DNA of 64,000 nucleotides from Mucilaginibacter aquariorum (GCF_024498135.1 NZ_JANHOH010000001.1:806001-870000), one strand, 5' to 3'. Shown: positions 54,998-63,386, numbered from the stretch's first letter. The notes: generated by a model from the sequence alone, not told the origin. A program made the numbers and translations.

Positions 54998-55890
54998 TTA
55001 AAGTCAGGGTCGGCCAGATCAGCTACTATTGAAATGCCCGTATATTCACGAAATGCCTGTGGGGATACTTTAGTTATTTTTTTGAAAAAGCGGCTAAAGT
55101 AAAACTCGTCCTGGAAACGCAGATTATAAGCTATTTCTTTAATACTTTGCCTTGTAAGGTGTAATTGCTTTTTTGCTTCTAATACCAACCGTTCCTGAAT
55201 CAATTGTGAAGGCGTTTTTTTAAAGTACCGTGTACTGCGCTTGTTTAAATTATCCGGGGTCATAGCCAGCAGTGAGGCGTACTCTGAAGGCTTATGTAAA
55301 TTAAGAAAGTTTTTATCCAATAATGCCCTGAATTTCTCCATCATCTCATCCATTTCCACTTTAGTAGAAACCTCTGCCATTGAGGACAACTTGATACTGC
55401 TTGATTTGGCCAAAAACAGTTGTAAATAGGCTTGTAATACGGTCTCAGATGGCTTTTCCTGACTGAATTCATCCCGCATATTATCCAGGAACATTTCGAA
55501 AATTACGCTCTCTTTATCTGATAACTGAACTACCGGATCTATATAAATATTATTAAACAATAATCCATTGCAAGCCACTTCCTGACGATGGTACTCGATA
55601 CAATAAAAGTCACTGTGAAATTGCAGTCGTGTTACGGTTAAATTTTGACATTCGTCAATGCGTACTAGTTGCATCGGGGTAGAAAACAGCAACACCGGTG
55701 CTGTAAATTCAAATACGCCAAAATCAGCATGAAAATTACCGTGACCGGCATGAAGGTAATAAAGTGTATAAACAGGAAATTGTGTAGGCCTGCAGATCGA
55801 TTCTAAATCCGGTCTTGCGATCCCTAATAACAGCTGCCCGGCATTGTTTTTCATTTCCATAGTAACAAATATACAGTTCACACGCGACAT
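54979..55890 (-). CDS. AraC-family transcriptional regulator
   Basis: A 303-residue regulator: an N-terminal cupin-like sensor (QFPVYTLYYLHAGHGNFHAD, then SDFYCIEYHRQEVACNG) and a C-terminal AraC double helix-turn-helix (KPSEYASLLAMTPDNLNKRS and IKEIAYNLRFQDEFYFSRFF). Its 3' end overlaps the operator for the flavin-binding gene that follows. The same operator occurs before the DUF417 gene at 6011, which makes this protein the most likely regulator of both. The dyads at 55922 and 55951 upstream belong to the divergent OYE promoter. Confidence 0.92.
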   Translation of the reverse strand: MSRVNCIFVTMEMKNNAGQLLLGIARPDLESICRPTQFPVYTLYYLHAGHGNFHADFGVFEFTAPVLLFSTPMQLVRIDECQNLTVTRLQFHSDFYCIEYHRQEVACNGLLFNNIYIDPVVQLSDKESVIFEMFLDNMRDEFSQEKPSETVLQAYLQLFLAKSSSIKLSSMAEVSTKVEMDEMMEKFRALLDKNFLNLHKPSEYASLLAMTPDNLNKRSTRYFKKTPSQLIQERLVLEAKKQLHLTRQSIKEIAYNLRFQDEFYFSRFFKKITKVSPQAFREYTGISIVADLADPDFKDLSKL

Positions 55891-55916
55891 GGTGATTTGG
55901 TAATTATTACCGCTTT

Positions 55917-56028
55917 ACGATATATCACCAATTCAGATGACCATAGTGAAATAACGCTAGAAATAACTATTTGAAATTCTCATTACTCATTGTATTACAG
56001 TTACTTAATACATGGCACCCCATTTGAA
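55917..56028 (+). promoter_or_regulatory. -24/-12 (sigma-54-like) promoter with two upstream dyads
   Basis: TGGCACCCCATTTGAA (56013-56028). Proximal dyad GTGA-AATA-ACGC centred at 55951.5 and distal ACGA-TATA-TCAC at 55922.5, exactly 63 and 92 bp from the -24 GG. Predicted leader to 56080 is about 42 bp. Confidence 0.7.
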
Positions 56029-56079
56029 AGATGGACGGAAAAGTCTAAAACACTTGCAAAAATTAATTGATTGAATAGT

Positions 56080-57144
56080 ATGATCACGCAACCATTGTTC
56101 AGCCCCTTTACTTATAAAAACCTTACTTTAAAAAACAGGATCATAATGCCGCCGATGACCAGAAAACACTCCCCTGACGGCCAGCCTTCAGAGGACATGG
56201 CCAATTATTATGCGAGGCGGGCAGCAGATGCGGGTATGATCCTCTCTGAAAGCACTGCTATTAACAGGCCGGCTTCAAAACATTATAAAAACATACCTAA
56301 CTTTTATGGTGACGGTATTAAAGGCTGGGAAAAGGTTATCCATTTGGTGCATCATCACCAGGGCGTCATGGGGCCACAGTTATGGCACGTTGGTATAGCA
56401 AAACCGGATCCATCTGGATGGATGCCTCCTATGCATTTTGAAGGCCCGGACATGATGACCAGGGGGGAGATTTACGCGACAATCGATGCATTTGCGGATG
56501 CGGCAATGAGCGCTAAGAACCTCGGATTTGATTGTGTCGAAATCCACGCCGGTCATGGGTATCTGATCGACCAGTTTTTTTGGCAACATACCAATCACCG
56601 GCGAGATTCTTTTGGCGGTAAAACTTTGAAGGAAAGGACAGCGTTTGCAGCAGAGGTAGTAAGGGCTATCCGTAAAAAAGTTGGTAATGAATTTGTTATC
56701 CTCATCCGACTATCCCAGTGGAAGCTCCAGGATTACGACGTGAAATTGGCAAATACGCCAAATGAAATGGAAGATTGGCTTTTACCTTTAGCAGAGGCGG
56801 GTGCTGATATTTTTGATTGCTCACAACGCAGGTTCTGGCAACCTGAATTTGATGGCTCCGACCTTAGCTTTGCTGGCTGGGCAAAAAAAATTACAGGGCA
56901 ACCAAGTATAACCGTAGGGGCTGTTGGACTGTCAGGTGAATTCTTACAGTCTCTTTTCTATGGTGAGGGCGCGCAAAAAACAGGTTTTGATGAGTTGATG
57001 CGTCGATTTGATCGCGGCGAATTTGATCTCGTTGCCGTAGGCAGGGCATTGTTGCAGGACCCGCAGTGGATCTCAAAAATAAGAAAAGGCAGGTTTGATG
57101 AAATTAAGGATTTTAATAAGGACAGCCTGAACCAATATTATTAA
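56080..57144 (+). CDS. Old-yellow-enzyme-family NADH:flavin oxidoreductase
   Basis: A 354-residue FMN TIM-barrel: the start at 56080 (MITQPLFSPFTYKNLTLKNR) gives the standard N-terminus, with IIMPPMTRKHS next. QLWHVGIAKP, FDCVEIHAGHGYLIDQFFW, HRRDSFGGKTLKER (phosphate/FMN region) and the C-terminal VGRALLQDPQW are family motifs. Substrate-binding His pairs (HAGHGY) are kept. OYE proteins reduce activated alkenes and nitro-compounds with NAD(P)H. The SnoaL-like gene begins 36 bp downstream. A TTG at 56071 is a less likely start. Confidence 0.92.
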   Translation: MITQPLFSPFTYKNLTLKNRIIMPPMTRKHSPDGQPSEDMANYYARRAADAGMILSESTAINRPASKHYKNIPNFYGDGIKGWEKVIHLVHHHQGVMGPQLWHVGIAKPDPSGWMPPMHFEGPDMMTRGEIYATIDAFADAAMSAKNLGFDCVEIHAGHGYLIDQFFWQHTNHRRDSFGGKTLKERTAFAAEVVRAIRKKVGNEFVILIRLSQWKLQDYDVKLANTPNEMEDWLLPLAEAGADIFDCSQRRFWQPEFDGSDLSFAGWAKKITGQPSITVGAVGLSGEFLQSLFYGEGAQKTGFDELMRRFDRGEFDLVAVGRALLQDPQWISKIRKGRFDEIKDFNKDSLNQYY

Positions 57145-57180
57145 TTTTGCAATAGGTAAATAACTCACATAACAACCACA

Positions 57181-57570
57181 ATGCAATATTTTGAATTGAC
57201 ATCAATTACTAACCTGGTAGAAAAGCATTTGCAGCTTTGGGGAGAAACTGATGGTAACAAACGCATAAGACTGGCAAAAGAAATTTATCATGAAGATATA
57301 CAGGTGACCGACCCCGGAGAAATATTGAATGGCTACGAAGAGGTCAGTAATTTTATAGGAAAATTACTCTCAAACAGCCCGGGATTTCAATTCAGCATTG
57401 CAAAACCTATTGAAAATCATCACAATACCGCTGTACTATCATGGCAATTTGGCCCCTCAGATGAGCCAGGTAAGATATGCGGGCTGGATATCTTTACGAT
57501 ACAAAAGGGTAAAGTATCGTCCTTATTGATCTTTGTTGACGGCGTAACAGCTTCTACTACAAATTCATAA
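57181..57570 (+). CDS. SnoaL/NTF2-like protein
   Basis: A 129-residue cone-shaped protein: LVEKHLQLWGETDGNKRIRLAKEIYHEDIQVTDPGEILNGYEEVSNFIGKLL is the standard opening with two helices and the GxxxxxxFI loop, followed by AVLSWQFGPSDEPGKICGLDIFTIQKGKVSSLLIF. It resembles the SnoaL-like members found with flavin enzymes. It lies 36 bp after the OYE-family gene and is probably co-transcribed. No catalytic residues can be assigned. Confidence 0.8.
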   Translation: MQYFELTSITNLVEKHLQLWGETDGNKRIRLAKEIYHEDIQVTDPGEILNGYEEVSNFIGKLLSNSPGFQFSIAKPIENHHNTAVLSWQFGPSDEPGKICGLDIFTIQKGKVSSLLIFVDGVTASTTNS

Positions 57571-57709
57571 GGTTTATGCGGTTACCATAAATATTTTGCA
57601 TGATATTAACATCTATTCACCCATTATATAGTGGCTCACTCTAATTTCAATTTACATTTATTGAGCATTTTTCCTGTACATTGATCATATTGCTCATTCG
57701 GCATATAAG

Positions 57710-58144
57710 CTATCCCGCTGCTTTTATTTGCAGGTCAAATCGTTGCCAGTAATCCTTTATAACCGGCCCTTCTTCACCAGCAACATACTTGATGATAATT
57801 AAGATTGGCGGCAGGGCATTAACCTGTTCTATGATCTGTTTTGTAACCTCACATTTTCCATCCCAAAAGCAAATGCAGGCGTCTGCGATCCACGCCATCT
57901 TCAGGTATAATTCCGGCCTTAAAAGAGGCGTAATTTGGCCGCTGTCTCCATATTCGTCAACTTCATAGCCGTGAGCTGCAGCGTACTGCTCCCCAAGCAG
58001 GTTAGCCCCCTCACTTAAACCGGACACAATGATAATCTCTCTGGCTTTTTTCAAATCGGCTAACAATATGTTGACACATTTTTCCAATAAGATGTAGTCG
58101 TTAAAATACCTATCCCCCGTCACCATCAGTTTAAACTCTTCCAT
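57710..58144 (-). CDS. SLOG-superfamily (DUF2493/YspA-like) protein
   Basis: A 144-residue Rossmann-like protein of the SLOG group: MVTGDRYFNDYILLEKCVNI at the N-terminus, IIIVSGLSEGANLLGEQYAAAHGYEVDE for the nucleotide-binding GxxxGA segment, and MAWIADACICFWDG for the second strand. SLOG proteins bind nucleotide-derived ligands and are often associated with stress or conflict systems. The start at 58144 (MEEFKLMVTG) is preferred; a longer frame to 58198 overlaps the upstream SPW gene. Confidence 0.82.
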   Translation of the reverse strand: MEEFKLMVTGDRYFNDYILLEKCVNILLADLKKAREIIIVSGLSEGANLLGEQYAAAHGYEVDEYGDSGQITPLLRPELYLKMAWIADACICFWDGKCEVTKQIIEQVNALPPILIIIKYVAGEEGPVIKDYWQRFDLQIKAAG

Positions 58145-58169
58145 TACATCTGTATTTAGATTATTTGAA

Positions 58170-58562
58170 TTACATACCTCTTGAATCGAAAACGTCAACC
58201 TTGTTGTTTAAAAAAGGTGTTTTGGCTGTAAAGATGCCGAACACCATATTTACTATCCCCAAGCATACCTGTGACCAAAATACCAAGCCCTCGTAATGGT
58301 AAATAAACGCCGCGCTGAAAATCAGGAAGCCGCATATAAAATCGAATATCAGGTGAAGCTGTAGCGGGAACACCTGCCAAATACCAAATTTATAATTGGT
58401 AAAAATGATCATGTTCCATTGCATACAGCCGATAAATAGAGGGATAAAAAGCGATGCTCCTCCGGTTGCGCTAAACCCAAATAGCCAGGGAGATGCAGCA
58501 GTTATCGTAGCCAGCACGTAATCCAATACGCTATGGAAACTAATTGGTAAAAAGCCTTTCAT
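58170..58562 (-). CDS. SPW-repeat-type membrane protein
   Basis: A 130-residue protein with four hydrophobic helices and the SPW signature ITAASPWLFGFSATGGASL at the N-terminus, with a second copy-like region HLIFDFICGFLIFSAAFIY. SPW proteins are small membrane proteins of unknown function. It lies upstream of the SLOG gene with a 25-bp gap, so the two are co-transcribed. No -24/-12 promoter was seen. Confidence 0.83.
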   Translation of the reverse strand: MKGFLPISFHSVLDYVLATITAASPWLFGFSATGGASLFIPLFIGCMQWNMIIFTNYKFGIWQVFPLQLHLIFDFICGFLIFSAAFIYHYEGLVFWSQVCLGIVNMVFGIFTAKTPFLNNKVDVFDSRGM

Positions 58563-58655
58563 TTTTATTTTATTTCGTCTCTTAAGTAAGATTTATTGTC
58601 CGCTCCTGATCAACTAAACAGTTTGATAAAGGGCTGTATCGTCGCCCTAAATGTG

Positions 58656-59132
58656 CTAATCACTTAGATGCACCCTCAACATCCAGGTCATTTTCTCGTG
58701 TAATTCTATCAGCCCTGTTATAAAGTCACCGGTGCCTGCATCTTTCAGTTCCAGGGTAATATAATTTACATGCTCGCGGTATTGCAATACCAGGCTTTCA
58801 TGATCGGCTAATAATTCTTTTATAAAACCCGGCCCGTCATTCTTTTCATGCAGCCTTTCAGACAAATGCGTAAGGGCAATAAAGCTTGTTAAGGTTGCCG
58901 GTGCGTAATGGCCTAAAGACCTGATCCGCTCGGCTACGCTATCAACGATCTCATCAAGCGATTTAAACTGAGCTTCAAAAAAATTATGTAAGCTGTGAAA
59001 ATTTGCCCCTTCCACATTCCAGTGTGCATTTTTCGTTTTTGTGAAGAGCACAAATTCATCAGCAAGCATGACATTTAAGATATGGGCGATCGCGGTTAGG
59101 TTTTCCGGGGTAATTCCGATTTTAGGTTCCAT
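58656..59132 (-). CDS. dps: Dps-family ferritin-like DNA-protection protein
   Basis: A 158-residue four-helix bundle of the Dps/ferritin-like family: NVMLADEFVLFTKTKNAHWNVEGANFHSLH and NFFEAQFKSLDEIVDSVAERI contain the intersubunit ferroxidase ligands (H, D, E in HWNVEG and DEIVDSVAER). The C-terminal helix GLIELHEKMTWMLRVHL completes the bundle. Dps dodecamers oxidise Fe(II) with peroxide and protect DNA in stationary phase. It is a monocistronic gene whose promoter (59212-59323) has the shared dyads. Confidence 0.92.
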   Translation of the reverse strand: MEPKIGITPENLTAIAHILNVMLADEFVLFTKTKNAHWNVEGANFHSLHNFFEAQFKSLDEIVDSVAERIRSLGHYAPATLTSFIALTHLSERLHEKNDGPGFIKELLADHESLVLQYREHVNYITLELKDAGTGDFITGLIELHEKMTWMLRVHLSD

Positions 59133-59211
59133 ACGTATTAAATAATTTTTTTAAAATTGCTAGTGCCTCTTTTAGTACTATTTAAGATGAAATGCCCAGC
59201 ACACAATAGTT

Positions 59212-59323
59212 TATATAAATCATGCCGATTTTTAATGTATTAATTATCAAGATAATACGATATCCAAGATAATTATACAGTAATGATATGTCGTTTTAAG
59301 CTTTTTAATTAGGGATATAACAA
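59212..59323 (-). promoter_or_regulatory. -24-like promoter element with two upstream dyads (Dps gene)
   Basis: CGGCATGATTTATATA (59212-59227, minus strand): -24 core GGCAT kept, -12 poor. Proximal dyad ACGA-CATA-TCAT centred at 59288.5 and distal TTGT-TATA-TCCC at 59317.5, exactly 63 and 92 bp from the -24 GG. Predicted leader to 59132 is about 70 bp. Confidence 0.5.
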
Positions 59324-59500
59324 TAATTATTAATGCTTAAAGCAAGAGACTTACAGCTTTAAAGAAACCTTTGATCGTCCAACGCCATTTAATGAATAGC
59401 ATACTAATTTTTACATCTACCCGGGATGGTTAGCCTGATTGAAAATTATATCACATAAACGGTATTGAAGGTGAAATTAACAAGGGCCGTTCCTTTGCCC

Positions 59501-59656
59501 TTATCAGGTTCAGGCTATCGCTACGCTGCATGCCATCACCAGATCAGGCAACGCCGCAAGAACTATTCTCCCGCCTGCCCAATACTTCTGCCGAATCGGA
59601 ATTACGCTGCGGTTCAATTTCCGATCATCGCTCTCATCCGGGTGAATGGTACTTGC
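59501..59656. repeat. 155-bp repeat family, copy B1
   Basis: A 156-bp unit that starts TTATCAGG and ends GTACTTGC. It has CACCAGATCA at +36, ACGCTGCG at +103 and CTCATCCG at +132, the same offsets as in copies at 452 and 662, plus CGCTACGCTG in common with copy A2. Long frames here are repeat-driven and not called. Confidence 0.7.
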
Positions 59657-59708
59657 ATTCCCCAAGTTATTGGGATTTAAAATTTATATTTTTAGGGTTA
59701 GCGCCCTC

Positions 59709-59862
59709 TGATCAGGTTCATACATATCACGCTGCTTCATTACTTCACCAGATCCCGGGCGATGGGCAAGAGCTTTACTGCTGTATGTCTGCGCACATGC
59801 CCGATGAAACATCCGCTATGCTTCAGACTCATCCACACGCTCATCCGCCAGCAAGCACTTGA
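59709..59862. repeat. 155-bp repeat family, copy B2
   Basis: A 154-bp unit, 208 bp after copy B1. TGATCAGG at the start, CACCAGATCC at +37, CCGCTATGC at +103, CTCATCCG at +131, GCACTTG near the end. Immediately downstream begins a 5'-truncated reading frame. Confidence 0.7.
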
Positions 59863-59889
59863 CTTCCTGATCAAATTTCAGGTACGTAA

Positions 59890-60357
59890 ACCCAATGTAT
59901 TTACCCTATACTTTCCTCTACCCGACCGCAAAACGTTTTTTACCGAACGGACAAAAAGCGCAGCCAAGTTCGTGCCCTAAAGGTTTTTGGGCTGGTCAAA
60001 AGACTACAGCATAAACGGCCCGCTCCCCAAAGGGTCCCCTCCATTTATTCCGAGAATTACCGTAAAGGCAGGGAGGTGGAACTGGCAGATAAAACGAAGT
60101 TCAGCTTTTCCGGCACCGATGTGAACGGTATCCGCTCCAACCGCCTGGCGCTTGTTGCTTCTATCCTGATCGACGGTGGCTTATCTTATATGCTTTACCA
60201 GGGATTGAACGCCGCGTTCGGTGAAAAGCAAGATCCGAAAGAAGCAGAGTTCCAAAGCCCCGGCTATCACAGCGCGAAAGAAGACCTTGAAAACAAGCGA
60301 CCCGTTTCCGATAACGCGCATATTCAGTTTCAAGGCAAAAGCCGCTCAGTCCGCTAA
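59890..60357 (+). pseudogene. 5'-truncated reading frame of an unrecognised protein
   Basis: The frame is open from 59890 with no ATG, GTG or TTG until GTG at 60076, yet the upstream part reads like protein (YRTDKKRSQVRALKVFGLVK, then SIYSENYRKGREVELADKTK). The GTG-started part (93 residues) has a hydrophobic segment LVASILIDGGLSYMLYQGL and a polar tail. The stop overlaps the next start (ATG at 60357). It may be the C-terminal remnant of a mobile-element gene cut just after the repeat pair; no family was recognised. Composition is more GC-rich than the core region to the left. Confidence 0.5.
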
Positions 60358-60950
60358 TGCATCCGTTGTTAACCGAGCTTGGAGTTTCAGAAGAACTCCA
60401 AGCTTATTTTTATACCGAAGACCTTTGTTTTGAATACGCGAACGATAAGGAATACTTCGGTGAGGGTTTTCATCTTGTGCCTGTTACAGCGGATCTTTGG
60501 ATGGCCGGTAATTATCCGGCAACTGAACTTATCATTACCGCAAGCGCTATGGAAGCCATTGCCTATCTCGCACTTAACCAGTGGCGGCACCCGGCTAACG
60601 CCGTTCTTTCTTTTATCGCTATCGGGAACCTGCCGCATGCGCGGCAGCTGGGCTGGATAAGCTCCTACTGTCAAAAAAGAAAAATAACGCTTGTATTCGG
60701 CAATGACCTGCTCGGCAGGCTTGCCGATATCGCGGTCGCCTCGGGTATCCGTGGCAAAGCGGTCCGCTTGTGCTGGCAGGACGGGATGGTAATGCTTTAT
60801 TTAAATCATACCGCATATCGTTTCGCGCCGGAAAGGCTTAGCCTCAACGCTTTTGAAAAAGCAGCCGGATTCCGTACCGCTATTCGTACCCGTAAACCAA
60901 CGCACCATCATTCATTTTTAGAACAACTTCAACATGACTCCAGACAATGA
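60357..60950 (+). CDS. Toprim-like protein of a mobile element (tentative)
   Basis: A 197-residue protein. The core ATELIITASAMEAIAYLAL followed by VLSFIAIGNLPHARQLGWI and ITLVFGNDLLGRLADIAVASG resembles the toprim pattern of plasmid and conjugative-element proteins (acid residue after strand 1, then the N-D in FGNDLLG in place of DxD). Length and end (HHHSFLEQLQHDSRQ) look like an accessory gene. It shares its start with the stop of the previous frame (ATGA overlap) and overlaps the PH-domain gene by 17 bp. Function not established. Confidence 0.5.
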   Translation: MHPLLTELGVSEELQAYFYTEDLCFEYANDKEYFGEGFHLVPVTADLWMAGNYPATELIITASAMEAIAYLALNQWRHPANAVLSFIAIGNLPHARQLGWISSYCQKRKITLVFGNDLLGRLADIAVASGIRGKAVRLCWQDGMVMLYLNHTAYRFAPERLSLNAFEKAAGFRTAIRTRKPTHHHSFLEQLQHDSRQ

Positions 60951-61392
60951 CATACTGCTCCGGCCGGCGATGAGTTTCGCTATCCTGAAAATACTCCCGC
61001 TCGTTATCCTTTCGATCTCTTTCCTGATATTGGCCTGGGCCTTCTCTCCACTTTTCCTGTTCCCTTGTTTCGGGATCCTCGGCATCGCATGGTACCGGCT
61101 GCTTTTCATCCGTAGCTGCTCCTACCTGATCACTCCCGCGGAGATCAGGTCAAGCAGGGGTATCTTCTTCAAAAGGACAGACTTCCTCGAAATGTACCGC
61201 ATAAAAGATTATGTGGTTACCCGCCCCTTGCCGCTGCAGATGCTGCGCCTGATGAATGTTACCCTAAAAAGTACGGATATTGAAAACCCGGTATTGCAAC
61301 TGGTAGGCATCCCGCTGTCTGACATCATTGACACCATCCGCGAACATGTACAGGAAGCGCGGAAGAACAACCATATTTACGAAATAAATTGA
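60934..61392 (+). CDS. Bacterial PH-domain (bPH2/DUF304-like) membrane protein
   Basis: A 152-residue protein with two adjacent N-terminal membrane helices (about 16-36 and 40-56) followed by a bacterial PH domain: LITPAEIRSSRGIFFKRTDFLEMYRIKDYV, then RPLPLQMLRLMNVTLKSTD and VLQLVGIPLSDIIDTIREHV. The pattern matches the DUF304/bPH2 family, which occurs in envelope-stress and conjugative-element contexts. It overlaps the preceding frame by 17 bp. Confidence 0.8.
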   Translation: MTPDNDILLRPAMSFAILKILPLVILSISFLILAWAFSPLFLFPCFGILGIAWYRLLFIRSCSYLITPAEIRSSRGIFFKRTDFLEMYRIKDYVVTRPLPLQMLRLMNVTLKSTDIENPVLQLVGIPLSDIIDTIREHVQEARKNNHIYEIN

Positions 61393-61446
61393 TTTTTTGT
61401 CTTGGAAAATACTAAACCAATTAGTATATTTAGGTATTGAAATACG

Positions 61447-61677
61447 ATGAAAACGACATTCTTTTTTATAGCCACCTGCTTCATTTCTACCTTCGCCCTG
61501 TTCGGTGCGCTTGGCGCTAAAAACCCGTTCCCGCTGTTTGGTGTGGCGTTCGGCATATGGGCGCTGTTTCTTTGGGGCTGTAGCAGGCGTTCAAAAAAGG
61601 AAGCTTCCAGACGCTTTCATGAACGGATGTTCAGCGATTACCAACGCTCAAAAACCCGTAGTTCGGTTCGCCGGTAA
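61447..61677 (+). CDS. Small two-helix membrane protein
   Basis: A 76-residue protein: hydrophobic segments at about 5-25 and 28-44, then a basic tail (SRRSKKEASRRFHERMFSDY). No family is recognised. Its position 54 bp after the PH-domain gene and its basic cytosolic tail suggest an accessory membrane protein of the same element. It could also be a chance frame, but the composition is protein-like. Confidence 0.5.
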   Translation: MKTTFFFIATCFISTFALFGALGAKNPFPLFGVAFGIWALFLWGCSRRSKKEASRRFHERMFSDYQRSKTRSSVRR

Positions 61678-61781
61678 AATAAAATTTACAAATTAAAGTT
61701 CTATTAACACTTACGGGCATCCTGCCCGCATTGTGATAAGGTTTCCTCTAAAAATAAACAGCATCTAATTTACATAGTTAA

Positions 61782-61818
61782 TATAATCTGCAGATAAATT
61801 CGTGATTTGCAGATTATA
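61782..61818. repeat. 11-bp dyad upstream of the TlpA-like gene
   Basis: TATAATCTGCA (61782-61792) and TGCAGATTATA (61808-61818) are exact complements with a 15-nt spacer, 14 bp before the ATG at 61833. An operator or a leader hairpin is plausible. Confidence 0.7.
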
Positions 61819-61832
61819 ACTATCTTCGATAC

Positions 61833-62987
61833 ATGACAAAGAAATTCATTTCGTTTTGTATTACTTGCTTGTTTATAAGCACTCAAACAATAGCTCAAAT
61901 TAGCATATTAAAAAAAGCCGTTCAAAAGATCAACCAATATCAAAACATCAGTTATTCACAAATTGACCGTCAGAAAAGTCCTTTCAGCGGCGATTGGATA
62001 ACTTTAAATGTTAAGACATCAGTAAGCAATGCAATCGGTAATACCAAATCGGAACTTTACTATATGCAAGAAGGCAGGGGTTATAATTACATATTTAATG
62101 GTTCAACAAGAATTGATTTGGATTTAAATAGGAAGACATATGAGCTAAAAGGAGAACCGGGGGATGAACCTTATAAAACACCGTTTTATTGGGCAAAATT
62201 TATACAAACGAAGTTAACTACATCGCCTGAAAAAATTAGACTTATGCCGGATACTATTATCAATCATGAATCATGTTTTCATGTAAAAATAGTGATGATT
62301 GATTCGGCTTCAAGTAGGGAAATACATGACTTATGCCTTAATAAGACTAGCTATTTACCTGTCTATGTTAAACAATATTTGCAAGGTAAGTTTGGTAAGG
62401 GGGATATGACCAGCGATAACATTGCATTAATGATTAATGAAAGCAGTTATACCAATTACAATCTTAATGCTAGACATTTTGAAAATATTATGGGGTTAAG
62501 CATACCGGCTGACTTTCAGCCTGAAAAAAAGGTTTCCATGATTACAGTAGGAAATAGGGCGCCCAATTGGGAGTTGCCAGACTTGCAGGGAAATATTGTA
62601 TCAAATTCACAGTTAAAAGGAAAAGTTACCCTGATTGATTTTTCATTTAATGCTTGTGCTGCCTGCATGCTTTCTATACCAACATTAAATAAATTGCATG
62701 AAAAATACAGAGGAAGCAATGTCAGCATTGTGACTATTAATACTTCAGATCCCAAACCATCGGTCATTGCTTTTGCCAAGAAAAATAAAATTAACTACTC
62801 TATATTGTTAAATGGTAGCAAAGTGGCTAAAAGCTTTCAAATATCAGCATATCCAAGTTTTTATCTCATAGACAAGAACGGTATGGTAGCCGCAACATTT
62901 GAAGGCTATAGTAACGAACTCGAAAATGAACTAATTGAAAAAATAGACAATCTTAAGCAAGATATTCAGCAACATGAGCCTGAATAG
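61833..62987 (+). CDS. TlpA-like thioredoxin-fold protein with N-terminal periplasmic domain
   Basis: A 384-residue exported protein (signal 1-21, ending TIAQ). Residues about 25-235 form a beta-rich domain found before TlpA-like domains in Bacteroidota (FNGSTRIDLDLNRKTYEL). The thioredoxin fold (about 240-375) has the redox motif in FSFNACAACMLSIPTL (CAAC), and the cis-proline region AYPSFYLIDKNG. It should be a periplasmic thiol-disulphide protein. The base composition is clearly more AT-rich than its neighbours on both sides, suggesting separate origin. Confidence 0.85.
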   Translation: MTKKFISFCITCLFISTQTIAQISILKKAVQKINQYQNISYSQIDRQKSPFSGDWITLNVKTSVSNAIGNTKSELYYMQEGRGYNYIFNGSTRIDLDLNRKTYELKGEPGDEPYKTPFYWAKFIQTKLTTSPEKIRLMPDTIINHESCFHVKIVMIDSASSREIHDLCLNKTSYLPVYVKQYLQGKFGKGDMTSDNIALMINESSYTNYNLNARHFENIMGLSIPADFQPEKKVSMITVGNRAPNWELPDLQGNIVSNSQLKGKVTLIDFSFNACAACMLSIPTLNKLHEKYRGSNVSIVTINTSDPKPSVIAFAKKNKINYSILLNGSKVAKSFQISAYPSFYLIDKNGMVAATFEGYSNELENELIEKIDNLKQDIQQHEPE

Positions 62988-63286
62988 CGACGATTTTCGG
63001 ATTATGCAATTCAATAAAATCATCTATTGAAGAGATCACTGAAAACTATGGCTTTCCAACAGACGAGGAACGATTTTTCCTGTTTGCCGAAGATGGTAGC
63101 TTTGAGAAAGCAAGGGAATTTTTTGACGGCTGGAGCGATGTGTTGAAAGCGGACATTACAGCGCAGCCACCCGAGGATATATTCGACCTGGAACAGGAAG
63201 CTTTCCACCCGGCATGGTTCAAAGCATTGACCTACCGGTATTTCCTGGCATCTCAATGGATGGTGGCCCACCTTTCCAAAGTGTAG
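62984..63286 (+). pseudogene. Unrecognised protein fragment without a start codon
   Basis: The frame from 63026 gives IEEITENYGFPTDEERFFLF, then GSFEKAREFFDGWSDVLKAD and a typical soluble end WFKALTYRYFLASQWM, ending TAG at 63286. No ATG or convincing alternative start precedes it. A short frame in another phase (MSLNSDDFRIMQFNKIIY, 62974-63030) runs into the same place, which suggests one gene broken by a frameshift near 63025. No family was recognised. Confidence 0.45.
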
Positions 63287-63386
63287 GGCTTTTCTAATGC
63301 CCCGGAAAACCGGATATGGCCAAAGCGGTAATGGTTCTGAAACCCGTTATTAATCCGGCATTTTTGCCTACATTCGTTAGGTCATC

